A stretch of DNA of 64,000 nt from Diplocloster agilis (lineage in GTDB: Bacteria > Bacillota > Clostridia > Lachnospirales > Lachnospiraceae): NCBI RefSeq assembly GCF_019042275.1, contig NZ_JAHQCW010000036.1, positions 1 to 64,000 on the forward strand, written 5' to 3'. The notes under the pieces are model-generated. The model was not told where the DNA came from, searched no databases, and saw nothing but the letters and a program-made list of their open reading frames with translations. How positions within the stretch are numbered: position 1 is the first letter of the stretch; each line of letters starts with the position of its first letter. This document shows, piece after piece, positions 1-7,302 of the stretch. The translations under genes were made by a program, and so were the position numbers.

Positions 1-245
1 ACGGCGGACTTCACGTCCGACGGGCAAGAGCCTCTGAACCGGGAACACATCACGTGTTCCTGGTGAATAGGCTCGGTTCCTGAACCCGGCTTTCCGATTC
101 CACTTAGCGGAGCCTCAGCATAAGCCCTCCGCGCTCCTGGGGAGGCACAAAAGAACCCGGCCATCGGGGGCATTCTCGGATGTCTCAGCTATCCCCAGCC
201 CCCAATCATAAGCAGCGCGCATGCCCAAACCCGTGGAAGAACTTC
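1..245 (+). repeat. Giant hairpin element A (right half, cut by window start)
   Basis: This is the right half of a large inverted-repeat element whose left arm lies outside the window. Bases 5-19 form a small hairpin (CGGAC, loop TTCAC, GTCCG). Bases 28-74 form a second one (GAGCCT closing with AGGCTC, with an inner stem GAACAC/GTGTTC). From about base 79 the sequence matches the right arm of element B at 38490 onward, including the CTTAG motif, the GCCCTCCGCGCTCC block and the CCCAAACCCG block near 220. The match ends around 240, almost at the stop codon of the small minus-strand gene at 247. What is seen is the sequence match and local pairing. That it is a full hairpin is inferred from elements B and D. 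Confidence 0.8.
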
Positions 246-246
246 C

Positions 247-387
247 TTAAAAGCTTTTTTTCCCGCTTTCTCTTCGCTTTGAGATCTCCTGCTGTTTTAA
301 CTCCTCTTCCATTCTTTGTTTTTTACGGCAGATACATTCCTCATCCAGCTCATAAACAGCGGTTCCATCTATTATTAATTGGTCCAT
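247..387 (-). CDS. Small conserved-looking protein, 46 aa, unknown function
   Basis: A 46-residue open frame on the minus strand starts MDQLIIDGTAVYELDEE and ends GKKSF. It has an AGAGGA ribosome site seven bases before its ATG, and an AT-rich stretch with TATAAT-like matches just upstream. The N-terminal half looks like a short beta/acidic segment with two cysteines (ECIC). The C-terminal half is highly charged and probably a helix (KKQRMEEELKQQE). No known domain is recognised. Its 3' end abuts hairpin element A, which could act as its terminator. The call rests on the start signals and protein-like composition. It could be checked by looking for conserved homologues in related genomes. Confidence 0.6.
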   Translation of the reverse strand: MDQLIIDGTAVYELDEECICRKKQRMEEELKQQEISKRRESGKKSF

Positions 388-504
388 GTCAAATTCCTCT
401 TTGCTTCATATAATACATTATATTATATGATTCCACAGGGAAATCGGTCATATCTTTTCGGCCTGGCACATATACATTTTTAAACAAGACCTTTGGAGGT
501 CTCC

Positions 505-963
505 ATGGAAGAAAATGAAAGACTCACAATGACGGCCCTGGATGCCCAGGTCTCTCCCCGGCATCTGCAGATGATCAAGGCGGCTATTCCTTATGTGCAT
601 TTAACGGAACAGCGCTTTCTTTCTATTTATGTGAAGTTTCTGGAATTTAAAAATACGATGGATTTCTTCAGCGTGGACGACGATCAGCTGCAGGCATGTT
701 CTCTGAACGCAGACTCATCCGACCCCATGAATATGTTGAATGACATCCGACCCTTCTGTACGGATTCCGAACGGGAAACCATGGATATGCTGCTTAATGT
801 ATTTCAGGCCATGAACTTATACCGGGCCTACCAGTCGTCCACCTCATCCTCAGGGGAAAGCGCCGGCCCCGCAAACTCTATGGACGCCTTAAAATCCATG
901 CTCTCTCCGGAACAGCAGGCAATGTTCGATACATACTCAGCCATGCTGAGTAATATGACCTAA
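505..963 (+). CDS. Hypothetical protein, 152 aa
   Basis: The protein is acidic and methionine-rich, with no signal peptide or membrane segment. I chose the ATG at 505 because GGAGG lies five bases upstream; an in-frame TTG at 493 falls inside that site. The N-terminal half (about residues 15-60) looks helical (SPRHLQMIKAAIPYVH). A Ser/Gly-rich linker around residues 115-125 precedes a short helical tail (MLSPEQQAMFDTYSAML). The next gene, at 1064, has a similar Met-rich tail, so the two probably form one operon and may be related or interacting. No family is recognised and no function is proposed. Confidence 0.7.
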   Translation: MEENERLTMTALDAQVSPRHLQMIKAAIPYVHLTEQRFLSIYVKFLEFKNTMDFFSVDDDQLQACSLNADSSDPMNMLNDIRPFCTDSERETMDMLLNVFQAMNLYRAYQSSTSSSGESAGPANSMDALKSMLSPEQQAMFDTYSAMLSNMT

Positions 964-1063
964 TCCTATAGGCCCCATGATGATAAACGCTTCAAACCAA
1001 GATACCCAAAATCAAATTATTGAAAAGGCTTGTAAAAGTATGATAAGCCGTAAGGAGGTTCCT

Positions 1064-1351
1064 ATGTCAGAAGAAAACTTAACTAACAACCCGAAGCTAA
1101 ACGGAATAGATCCGGCCAAGCTTCAGATGCTGATGGCCCTGGCCAACCAGGGAAAGGGAAAAGGGATGAACGAAATGATGCCCTTTATGATGGCTGCCAT
1201 GTCACAGGCCCAGAACAGCGGCATGTCCTTCAACAACAGCGAAATGGACCTGATTATCGAAGCCCTGAAAATGGGTAAATCCCCGGAAGAACAAAAGCAA
1301 ATTGACTATGTGAAAAATATGGCCGCCATGATGGCCCCGAAAAAGCCATGA
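1064..1351 (+). CDS. Hypothetical Met-rich protein, 95 aa
   Basis: This small protein has a strong AAGGAGG site six bases before the ATG at 1064. A longer in-frame reading from 977 exists but lacks a ribosome site. The sequence is very rich in methionine and glutamine (MPFMMAAMSQAQNSGM, then KNMAAMMAPKKP) and probably forms amphipathic helices. It lies about 100 bases after the 152-aa gene on the same strand and is followed by a strong terminator, so the pair appears to be a two-gene operon. Function is unknown. Met-rich helices can bind hydrophobic partners, but that is only a general possibility. Confidence 0.75.
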   Translation: MSEENLTNNPKLNGIDPAKLQMLMALANQGKGKGMNEMMPFMMAAMSQAQNSGMSFNNSEMDLIIEALKMGKSPEEQKQIDYVKNMAAMMAPKKP

Positions 1352-1370
1352 CGGAAACAGGCTCTATACC

Positions 1371-1437
1371 CCGTCGGGGGCCCGGCGGGTTCCAACCTTA
1401 TGGAACTCGCCGGGCCCCCGGCGGATTTCTTTTTATT
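1371..1437 (+). terminator. Rho-independent terminator after the small-gene pair
   Basis: A very stable GC-rich hairpin of about 22 bp with a short loop is followed by TTTCTTTTTATTT. The T tract lies on the plus-strand side, so it terminates the two plus-strand genes. It separates them from the convergent hydrolase gene at 1485. Confidence 0.9.
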
Positions 1438-1484
1438 TCAATATTAGAGCCCAGATTTTTCTCACTCCAGGCTAGTTCCCCCGG

Positions 1485-2126
1485 TTATATCTCTTCCGGA
1501 AAAATTTCACAGATCTTTTTCTGAATCAGGGCTGCCATTTCCTGATGTCCTTTCAGGGTATAGTGGATTCCATCCTGGTCGTTAAGTTCCACCTGGCCCT
1601 CGGGGTTTAGATAGTGTATCCGATACTGTCTGGCGATGCGCTCATAATAAGGTGCCAGCTCATGGCTCTTACGAACCGCGCCGTGTAACATCCGGTCCAG
1701 GTCGGGATTTCCCACGCTGCGGATGGGAACCGGCGTAATCAATAAAATCTCCGGGGCGTTTTGGTTCCTTCCGGCCTCCGATTTCAGAATCGTTTTAACC
1801 AGGTTTTCCATGGCAGTTCCCACGTCAAAGCTGGAGACGGAAAAGCGAAGCTTTAAGTCATTGGTGCCCAGCATGAGAATCACGAGATCCAACGGTTTAT
1901 GACTCTCCAGACAGGGAAGCAGGTAGGTTTTTCCGTTTTTGTGCTCTTCCACCGGGTCGTCCCAGACGGTAGTGCGGCCGCCCAGGCCTTCTTCAATGAC
2001 GTAGTACCCGCTGCCTAAGCGTTCCTGGAGGATTCCGGTCCAGCGCTCATGCCGCTCGTAACGGCTGACCAGGTCGGATTTCAGTCCGTAGGTGTTGGAA
2101 TCCCCATAACACAGTATATTTTTCAT
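1485..2126 (-). CDS. SGNH/GDSL-family hydrolase
   Basis: This is a 213-residue SGNH hydrolase (esterase/lipase-type fold). Block I is GDSNT near residue 8, with Ser as nucleophile. Block II is in LGGRTT, block III is GTND near residue 88, and block V is DGIH near residue 185, giving the catalytic Asp and His. There is no signal peptide, so it acts in the cytoplasm. It is the last gene of the LacI-controlled sugar-import operon, about 30 bases after the permease. By inference it removes acyl or acetyl groups from the imported sugar. Members of this family act on many esters, so the substrate is not fixed by sequence. The start has an AAAGGA ribosome site. Confidence 0.85.
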   Translation of the reverse strand: MKNILCYGDSNTYGLKSDLVSRYERHERWTGILQERLGSGYYVIEEGLGGRTTVWDDPVEEHKNGKTYLLPCLESHKPLDLVILMLGTNDLKLRFSVSSFDVGTAMENLVKTILKSEAGRNQNAPEILLITPVPIRSVGNPDLDRMLHGAVRKSHELAPYYERIARQYRIHYLNPEGQVELNDQDGIHYTLKGHQEMAALIQKKICEIFPEEI

Positions 2127-2158
2127 GGTATATGGTTCCTTTCTGTTGCGTATTGTTC

Positions 2159-3115
2159 TCAGGCGGATTTTACTTTTTTAATGCGGTCGGTGTTGGTAAA
2201 TACATCGAAAGCTACCGCCAGGATCAGGACCAGACCTTTTACCACCTGCTGATAGTATTCGCCGATATTCATAATGGTCAGTCCATTGCTCAAGACGCCG
2301 ATGATCAGCGCGCCGATAAAGGCGCCGGAGATCTTGCCCTTCCCTCCGTTAATGCTGACGCCGCCGATGACGACCGCGGTAACCACGTCCATCTCCATAC
2401 TGGTGCCGGATGCGGGAGCGCCGGAGCTGACACGGGCCATCAGGGTCACCCCTGCGATGCCGGCCAGAAACGCGCTGGCGGAATAAAGGGACACTTTAAT
2501 TTTATCTACGGCGACACCGGCCAGCCTGGCGGCTTCCTCGTTGCCTCCGATGGCATATACGTATCTGCCGTAGTATGTGCGGTTCAGGATAAAGGCCGCT
2601 ATGACGACAATGACCAGCATGGTGATGACCGGAATGGGAATGGCGCCCACATAGCCCTGTCCTAGCGTTACGACTCCCTCGGGAATATCATAGATGGGAA
2701 GGCCGCCGGAAATGATAAAGGCCAGTCCTCTGGCTACCGTCATCATACCCAGGGTGATGACGATGGCGGCTACATGGAGCTTTACGATCAGCAGTCCGGT
2801 GATCGTGCCGAACAGGGTTAAAATAACCAGCGTCAGAAGGATCGCCACCACGCTGTTCATCTGGTATTCCACCAGGAACTTGGCGCAGACCACACCGGTC
2901 AGGCCAAGCAGGGAACCAACGGTTAAATCCATACCCCCGGAGATGATGACAAAGGTCATGCCGGCGGAGAGGATTCCAAGAACCGCAACCTGGCGCAGGA
3001 TATTGATCATATTTTTGGCTGCAAAGAACGTATCTGTCATGACGGCAAAAAAGATAACCATAATGACCAGTAAGATAATGGTACTGAATTGTTTTAAAAT
3101 ATTTTTGCTCTTCAT
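2159..3115 (-). CDS. Ribose-type ABC transporter permease
   Basis: A 318-residue RbsC-family inner-membrane permease with about eight to ten hydrophobic helices. Recognisable family segments are the GMTFVIISGGMDLTVGS region near residue 55, GGNEEAARLAG near residue 190, and GAPASGTSMEMDVVTAVVIGG near residue 230. The start follows a GGAGG site. It sits 15 bases after the ATPase gene and is co-transcribed with it and the binding protein. It would form the membrane channel of a CUT2-type sugar importer. The sugar cannot be told from the sequence; ribose, galactose, xylose and autoinducer-2 importers all belong to this family. Confidence 0.92.
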   Translation of the reverse strand: MKSKNILKQFSTIILLVIMVIFFAVMTDTFFAAKNMINILRQVAVLGILSAGMTFVIISGGMDLTVGSLLGLTGVVCAKFLVEYQMNSVVAILLTLVILTLFGTITGLLIVKLHVAAIVITLGMMTVARGLAFIISGGLPIYDIPEGVVTLGQGYVGAIPIPVITMLVIVVIAAFILNRTYYGRYVYAIGGNEEAARLAGVAVDKIKVSLYSASAFLAGIAGVTLMARVSSGAPASGTSMEMDVVTAVVIGGVSINGGKGKISGAFIGALIIGVLSNGLTIMNIGEYYQQVVKGLVLILAVAFDVFTNTDRIKKVKSA

Positions 3116-3130
3116 ATTTTTATCCCTCCA

Positions 3131-4618
3131 TCAATTCTTTCCGGAAGCCAGTTCCAGAATCTTCGTCTGCGTCGCTTCCTCCTTGGATAACTCACCCGTG
3201 ACTTCTCCCTCATGCATAACCAGAATCCGGTCGGACATACCAAGCAGTTCCGGCATCTCTGAGGATATCATGATAATCGCCATCCCCTCTTTTGCCAGCT
3301 GGTTCATCAGCATGTAGATCTCCTGTTTGGCGCCCACATCGATCCCTCGGGTAGGCTCGTCAAAGATCAGGATATCGGATTTGCTGGCCATGGATTTGGC
3401 CAATACCACTTTCTGCTGGTTACCGCCGGACAGGTTCTTGGCCAGCTGTTCCATGGAGGGCGTCTTGATTTTCAGCCGGTCAATGTAGGACTGGGCCAGA
3501 TTCCGGTCTGCTTTGCGGTTTACAACGGCCGCTTTACAAATATCCCGGATGGATATAAAGGAAATATTATCCCGGATACTCATCTCCAGCAGGACTCCGT
3601 GCTTCTTCCGGTCCTCGGGTATGAGGGCAATCCCGTCCCTGATCCCGTCCCTTGGCTTTTTGATCTCCACTTTTTTCCCGTGGACATAGACTTCACCGGA
3701 TGATTTTGGATCCGCGCCGTAGATCGCCCGGACGGTTTCCGTCCTGCCGGCGCCCACAAGGCCAGCCAGCCCCAGGATTTCGCCTTTTTTTACGCTTAAG
3801 TTTACATTTTTAAGAAGCGACGGGGTGGACAGGTTTCTGACTTCCAGTACGGTTTCCCCGATTTCCTTGTCTACCGTCGGATACTGCTGGTCATCCAGCG
3901 TGCGGCCCACCATCATGCTGATCAGTTCGGCACGGCCGGTCTCTTGCGTCTGCCTGGTTCCCACGTATTCCCCGTCCCGCATGATGGTCACCCGGTCGGC
4001 GATCTGGAAGATCTCCTCCATACGATGGGATATGTATATGATCGCCACTCCTTTTTTCTTCAGCTGTTCCACGATCCGGAACATAGCTTCGATCTCCCGG
4101 TTCGTCAGAGGAGCGGACGGTTCGTCCATAATCAATACTTTTACGTCATTGGATATAGTCTTAGCGATTTCCACCAGCTGCTGGTAGGCCACGGTCAGGC
4201 TTCTGACCGGTTTGGTCACATCGATTTTGATTCCAAAGCCTTCCATAATCTCCCTGGCTTTCTGATTCATCAGCTTCCGGTTAATGGTAAGGCCTTTGGT
4301 TAATTTATTTCCCAGAAATATATTCTCCGCAATGGAAAGCTCCGGAACCAGGTTGAATTCCTGGTAGATGACCCCGATCCCCAGCTTCTGGGACAGGATC
4401 GGATTCATTTCACTGTATGATTTTCCTTCATATATAATTTCTCCGGCATTGGGCTTGATGGCTCCGGAGATGACCTTGATCAGGGTGGATTTTCCGGCTC
4501 CATTCTCTCCCATCAAAGCGTGGACTTCTCCTTTATAAAATGTAACGTCCATATCACTTAACGCTTTCACACCCGGATATTCCTTCGTGATATGTTTTAA
4601 TTCCAGAATTTTCTCCAT
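3131..4618 (-). CDS. Ribose/galactose-type ABC transporter double ATPase
   Basis: A 495-residue protein with two fused ABC ATPase domains, as in RbsA and MglA. The first half has Walker A GENGAGKST (about residue 37) and Walker B VLIMDEPSAPL. The second half has the typical degenerate P-loop GLVGAGRTE, signature LSGGNQQKV and Walker B ILIFDEPTRGIDVG. I start at the ATG at 4618, with GGAGG seven bases upstream, rather than at a GTG two codons earlier. It energises import of the sugar delivered by the lipoprotein encoded just upstream. A hairpin lies between those two genes and may lower expression of this gene relative to the binding protein. Confidence 0.92.
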   Translation of the reverse strand: MEKILELKHITKEYPGVKALSDMDVTFYKGEVHALMGENGAGKSTLIKVISGAIKPNAGEIIYEGKSYSEMNPILSQKLGIGVIYQEFNLVPELSIAENIFLGNKLTKGLTINRKLMNQKAREIMEGFGIKIDVTKPVRSLTVAYQQLVEIAKTISNDVKVLIMDEPSAPLTNREIEAMFRIVEQLKKKGVAIIYISHRMEEIFQIADRVTIMRDGEYVGTRQTQETGRAELISMMVGRTLDDQQYPTVDKEIGETVLEVRNLSTPSLLKNVNLSVKKGEILGLAGLVGAGRTETVRAIYGADPKSSGEVYVHGKKVEIKKPRDGIRDGIALIPEDRKKHGVLLEMSIRDNISFISIRDICKAAVVNRKADRNLAQSYIDRLKIKTPSMEQLAKNLSGGNQQKVVLAKSMASKSDILIFDEPTRGIDVGAKQEIYMLMNQLAKEGMAIIMISSEMPELLGMSDRILVMHEGEVTGELSKEEATQTKILELASGKN

Positions 4619-4652
4619 ATCCACTCCTCCTTCAAGAAGTTCTTAACATACT

Positions 4653-4695
4653 ACAGGCACCGATACCGCTTACGGTTTGTAACATCGGTGCCTGT
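4653..4695 (-). terminator. Intercistronic hairpin between binding protein and ATPase genes
   Basis: A perfect 12-bp inverted repeat (ACAGGCACCGAT and its complement) with a 19-base loop sits between the two genes. No strong T tract follows on the minus strand. It therefore probably acts as a partial terminator or an mRNA-stabilising stem, which would raise binding-protein levels over the ATPase and permease, as is usual in ABC operons. Confidence 0.65.
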
Positions 4696-4710
4696 TCTGG
4701 TGCCGTCTGC

Positions 4711-5751
4711 TTATTTGTAATCAGAGATATTGTCCGGGGTTACCGCAACCAGCTCCTGATTGAAATCTTTCTCATACTGACCGCCGTCGATCACTGCGAT
4801 ACAGGTATCCACTAACTTCTGTCCGGTTCCGGTCGGATTCTGGTCTACGGTGAACTGATAGATCGTACCCTCGCTGATCTTATTCAGCGCTTCGTCCGTG
4901 GCATCCACACCGGCAATGATATATTTTTCAGGATCGGTCATCTGGTTTGCCTTGAAGGCTTCATACGCGCCAAGCGCCGCTCCGTCGCTGACACCGCATA
5001 CGATTCTCAGTTCCGGATGCGCCTGCAGGAAGTTTTCGGTTGCAGTCATACCTTCCGTCTGATCCGCCGCTGTGGCATCCGCTACGAATTCCACATTCGG
5101 AGCATTTTCCTGAACCCCTTCCATGATTCCCACTTTTCTCTGGATAACGGATTCCAGCAGATCATAGTTTAAGGTTCCGGCTTCGATCTTCTCTTCGGTT
5201 CCCCATTTATCCGCGATCCATTTTCCAACCGCAAGGCCCTGGGTATATCCTAACTGATACTCATCTGCGCCGATATATGCGTCATAGCCGTCTACCTTGG
5301 AAGTATGGCACACAACCGCGATCCCAGCGTCTTTGGCTTCTTTTACTACGGGAGCCAGAGCGGTCGGGTCCACTGCGGTTACGATGATTCCGTTTACCCC
5401 TGCCTGAATGAAGTTTTCAAGGGCTGCCACCTGGGTCTCAGAGGAGTTGTTGGCGTCGTTGACGATCAGCTCGCCGCCTACCGCGTCTACCGCTTTCTGT
5501 GCGGAAGCTACCATGTCGATGAAAAACTGTCCGGACATGGTCAGTACGGAGATACCGATCTTATAGCCGCCGTCTTTCGTCTCGCCATCGTCTGCCTTTG
5601 CCTCTTCACCGGCCGGGGTCTTATCCGGTGCGGCTTCCTCTTTTCCCGCTTCCGCCGCCGGTTCCTTCGCTTCTTCTTTGCTGCCGCATCCGGCCAGCAT
5701 GGAAACTGCCATGGTCATGCATAATAATACGCTTAATAATTTCTTTTTCAT
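4711..5751 (-). CDS. Sugar-binding lipoprotein of a ribose-type ABC importer
   Basis: A 346-residue periplasmic-binding-protein-like lipoprotein. It has a signal peptide with lipobox LAGC (Cys near residue 22) and then an acidic Ala/Glu/Lys linker (residues 25-60). The RbsB-like type I fold starts at YKIGISVLTMSGQFF and includes IIVTAVDPTALAPVVKEA and VAGDAT-type hinge segments (IAGVDATDEAL). It is anchored outside the membrane and hands sugar to the permease and ATPase encoded downstream. It lies 77 bases after the LacI-type regulator gene. The specific sugar is not decided by sequence reading alone. Confidence 0.92.
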   Translation of the reverse strand: MKKKLLSVLLCMTMAVSMLAGCGSKEEAKEPAAEAGKEEAAPDKTPAGEEAKADDGETKDGGYKIGISVLTMSGQFFIDMVASAQKAVDAVGGELIVNDANNSSETQVAALENFIQAGVNGIIVTAVDPTALAPVVKEAKDAGIAVVCHTSKVDGYDAYIGADEYQLGYTQGLAVGKWIADKWGTEEKIEAGTLNYDLLESVIQRKVGIMEGVQENAPNVEFVADATAADQTEGMTATENFLQAHPELRIVCGVSDGAALGAYEAFKANQMTDPEKYIIAGVDATDEALNKISEGTIYQFTVDQNPTGTGQKLVDTCIAVIDGGQYEKDFNQELVAVTPDNISDYK

Positions 5752-5827
5752 TTCATATCCTCCTTGGATTGTTTTTGGTTTATATCAATCTCACCTGCGG
5801 AGATTCATATCAATTTTATGTATTGCG

Positions 5828-6841
5828 TCAATTTGTCGTATCCCGTATGACCAGTTCCCCGTCATACATTACCTGATGATCGATTTCTTCCCCGTTGATT
5901 TTGGCGATGACGATCTCCCCCGCCTTTTGACCCAGTTTTCGGATCGGCTGTGCGATCGTGGTAAGGGATGGTTCTATAAGCTCGCTTAAGGAAATATTAT
6001 CGTATCCCACCACATTGATCTCCTCCGGTATCTGTACCCCTTCCCTTCGCAGCTGCAGCAGGCATCCGATGGCAATCGTATCAATCGCCGCCATGATGGC
6101 GTCCGGCCGTCTGCTAAGCTTAAGATAATGCTTTGCCGCCCGCCTTCCAAGCCTGATGTAGTCCGGCTCGTGCTCATGTTCGATCCGGTAGATAAATTCC
6201 TGCTTCACAGGAAGTCCGCAGTCCTTTAATCCCTGCAGATACCCCTGATAACGCTCCTCGATAACCGCGATATCTTCCGTGTTCCGTATGTATCCAATTT
6301 TGCGTTTGCCCCGTTCAAACAGATAATGCACCGCCTTCCGGGTACTGTTATAGCCGTCTGTCAGCACATAGGAGATTTCCGCATTTTTTTGAAAGATCCG
6401 GTCCATGAAAACCACCGGTATTTTATCCGATATTTCCTGGAGATAGCGGATGGTTTTTTCGTTTATCTGATAAGTATTGTATATGATACCGTCCACATTT
6501 CTGCGAAGCAGCTCCTCTATGTACTCTTCCTCGGAATTGGAGTGCCGTTCCGTATTGCAGACCAGCACCATATATCCGTGGGCCAGGGCGGTATCCTCCA
6601 CTCCCCGGAACATTTCACTATAGAACATATTGCTGTATTCCGGTACCAGCATCGCAATCGTCTTGGTTTTCCCGGTACGGATTCCCTGGGCAAAATAACT
6701 GGGGGTGTAATTCAGTTCCCGGATCGCCCGTTCAATTGCTGTTCTGGTCTTTTCCTTCACGGAGTCCGGATGGTTTAAAACCCGGGATACGGTTGATTTA
6801 GATACTCCCGCCCTCTTCGCCACATCAAATATCGTTGCCAT
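5828..6841 (-). CDS. LacI-family transcriptional regulator
   Basis: A 337-residue LacI/GalR regulator. The N-terminal helix-turn-helix is IFDVAKRAGVSKSTVSRVLN (residues 4-23), followed by the hinge YTPSYFAQGIRTGKT. A sugar-binding effector domain follows (IAMLVPEYSNMFYSEMFRG, VVGYDNISLSELIEPSLTT). It is the first gene of the operon and reads into the sugar importer. Two copies of one palindrome lie upstream, one just after the predicted start of transcription, so it most likely represses its own operon and is released by the imported sugar. The ATG follows an AGAGGA site. Confidence 0.93.
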   Translation of the reverse strand: MATIFDVAKRAGVSKSTVSRVLNHPDSVKEKTRTAIERAIRELNYTPSYFAQGIRTGKTKTIAMLVPEYSNMFYSEMFRGVEDTALAHGYMVLVCNTERHSNSEEEYIEELLRRNVDGIIYNTYQINEKTIRYLQEISDKIPVVFMDRIFQKNAEISYVLTDGYNSTRKAVHYLFERGKRKIGYIRNTEDIAVIEERYQGYLQGLKDCGLPVKQEFIYRIEHEHEPDYIRLGRRAAKHYLKLSRRPDAIMAAIDTIAIGCLLQLRREGVQIPEEINVVGYDNISLSELIEPSLTTIAQPIRKLGQKAGEIVIAKINGEEIDHQVMYDGELVIRDTTN

Positions 6842-6878
6842 CGCGTTCCTCTGCTTGTTCTGGTTGCGCTTTCATTAA

Positions 6879-6892
6879 TGGGAACATTCCCA
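6879..6892. promoter_or_regulatory. Putative LacI-type operator, proximal copy
   Basis: A perfect 14-bp palindrome, TGGGAACATTCCCA, lies about 38 bases before the regulator's start codon. A second copy with the same half-sites lies 68 bp away, at 6947. Matching copies in the regulator's own promoter region suggest autoregulation. Confidence 0.75.
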
Positions 6893-6946
6893 AAACTGTT
6901 CTAAAAAAAAGCTTATAACTCTTTATATTTTCTGAAAATGCACCTT

Positions 6947-6960
6947 TGGGAATGTTCCCA
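6947..6960. promoter_or_regulatory. Putative LacI-type operator, promoter-proximal copy
   Basis: The palindrome TGGGAATGTTCCCA lies about 8-20 bases downstream of the predicted transcription start, a position where a bound repressor would block RNA polymerase. The half-site TGGGAA is the same as in the copy at 6879. Confidence 0.75.
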
Positions 6961-6974
6961 TTTGTTATGGTTTT

Positions 6975-7003
6975 ATCATAGCAGACACTATTTCCATTGT
7001 CAA
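6975..7003 (-). promoter_or_regulatory. Consensus sigma-A promoter of the sugar operon
   Basis: On the minus strand, a perfect -35 box TTGACA (6998-7003) is followed after 17 bases by TATGAT (6975-6980). It drives the LacI regulator, sugar importer and hydrolase genes. Confidence 0.85.
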
Positions 7004-7086
7004 TTACCAAAATTTTTTTCATCATTTTCCCGATTTTTCGATCCGAATTCCGTTAAAATCCGTCCGGTTTTTGTTCTTTTTTCACA

Positions 7087-7164
7087 AAATACTAAGCTTC
7101 ATCGTTTTGTTCCTCCAGATCCGCTCCCTCATTTCCTTCTGAAATCTTTCCCATTTTGAAACGC
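7087..7164 (-). CDS. Possible tiny ORF, about 25 aa
   Basis: A short minus-strand frame reads MRFKMGKISEGNEGADLEE and ends shortly after at a TAG. An AGAGGA stretch sits 10 bases before its ATG (4 bases before an alternative GTG two codons earlier). It lies in an otherwise gene-free stretch between the SecDF terminator and the sugar-operon promoter. The call is weak: there is no family and no clear promoter. It is listed only because it has both a start signal and a plausible composition. Confidence 0.2.
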
Positions 7165-7244
7165 ATTTTCACAACGTCCTCTTTCTCATCTTCCTTTCCG
7201 CCGCTGTGTCACCCAGAGGGTTTTTGTTCCATAGGGGCACTTTT

Positions 7245-7292
7245 CTATAGAAAAAAGTGGACTCGCCGGCTATGGGTACAACCGGCGGGTCC
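7245..7292 (-). terminator. Terminator of secDF
   Basis: On the minus strand just past the secDF stop, a GC-rich stem (GACCCGCCGGTTGTACCC pairing with the complement across ATAGCCGGCGAGTC) is followed by a T-rich run. It ends the SecDF transcript. The rest of 6842-7302 holds the operators and promoter listed separately, and a T/C-rich stretch in which I see no clear gene. Confidence 0.75.
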
Positions 7293-7302
7293 TTAATTTC
7301 TA

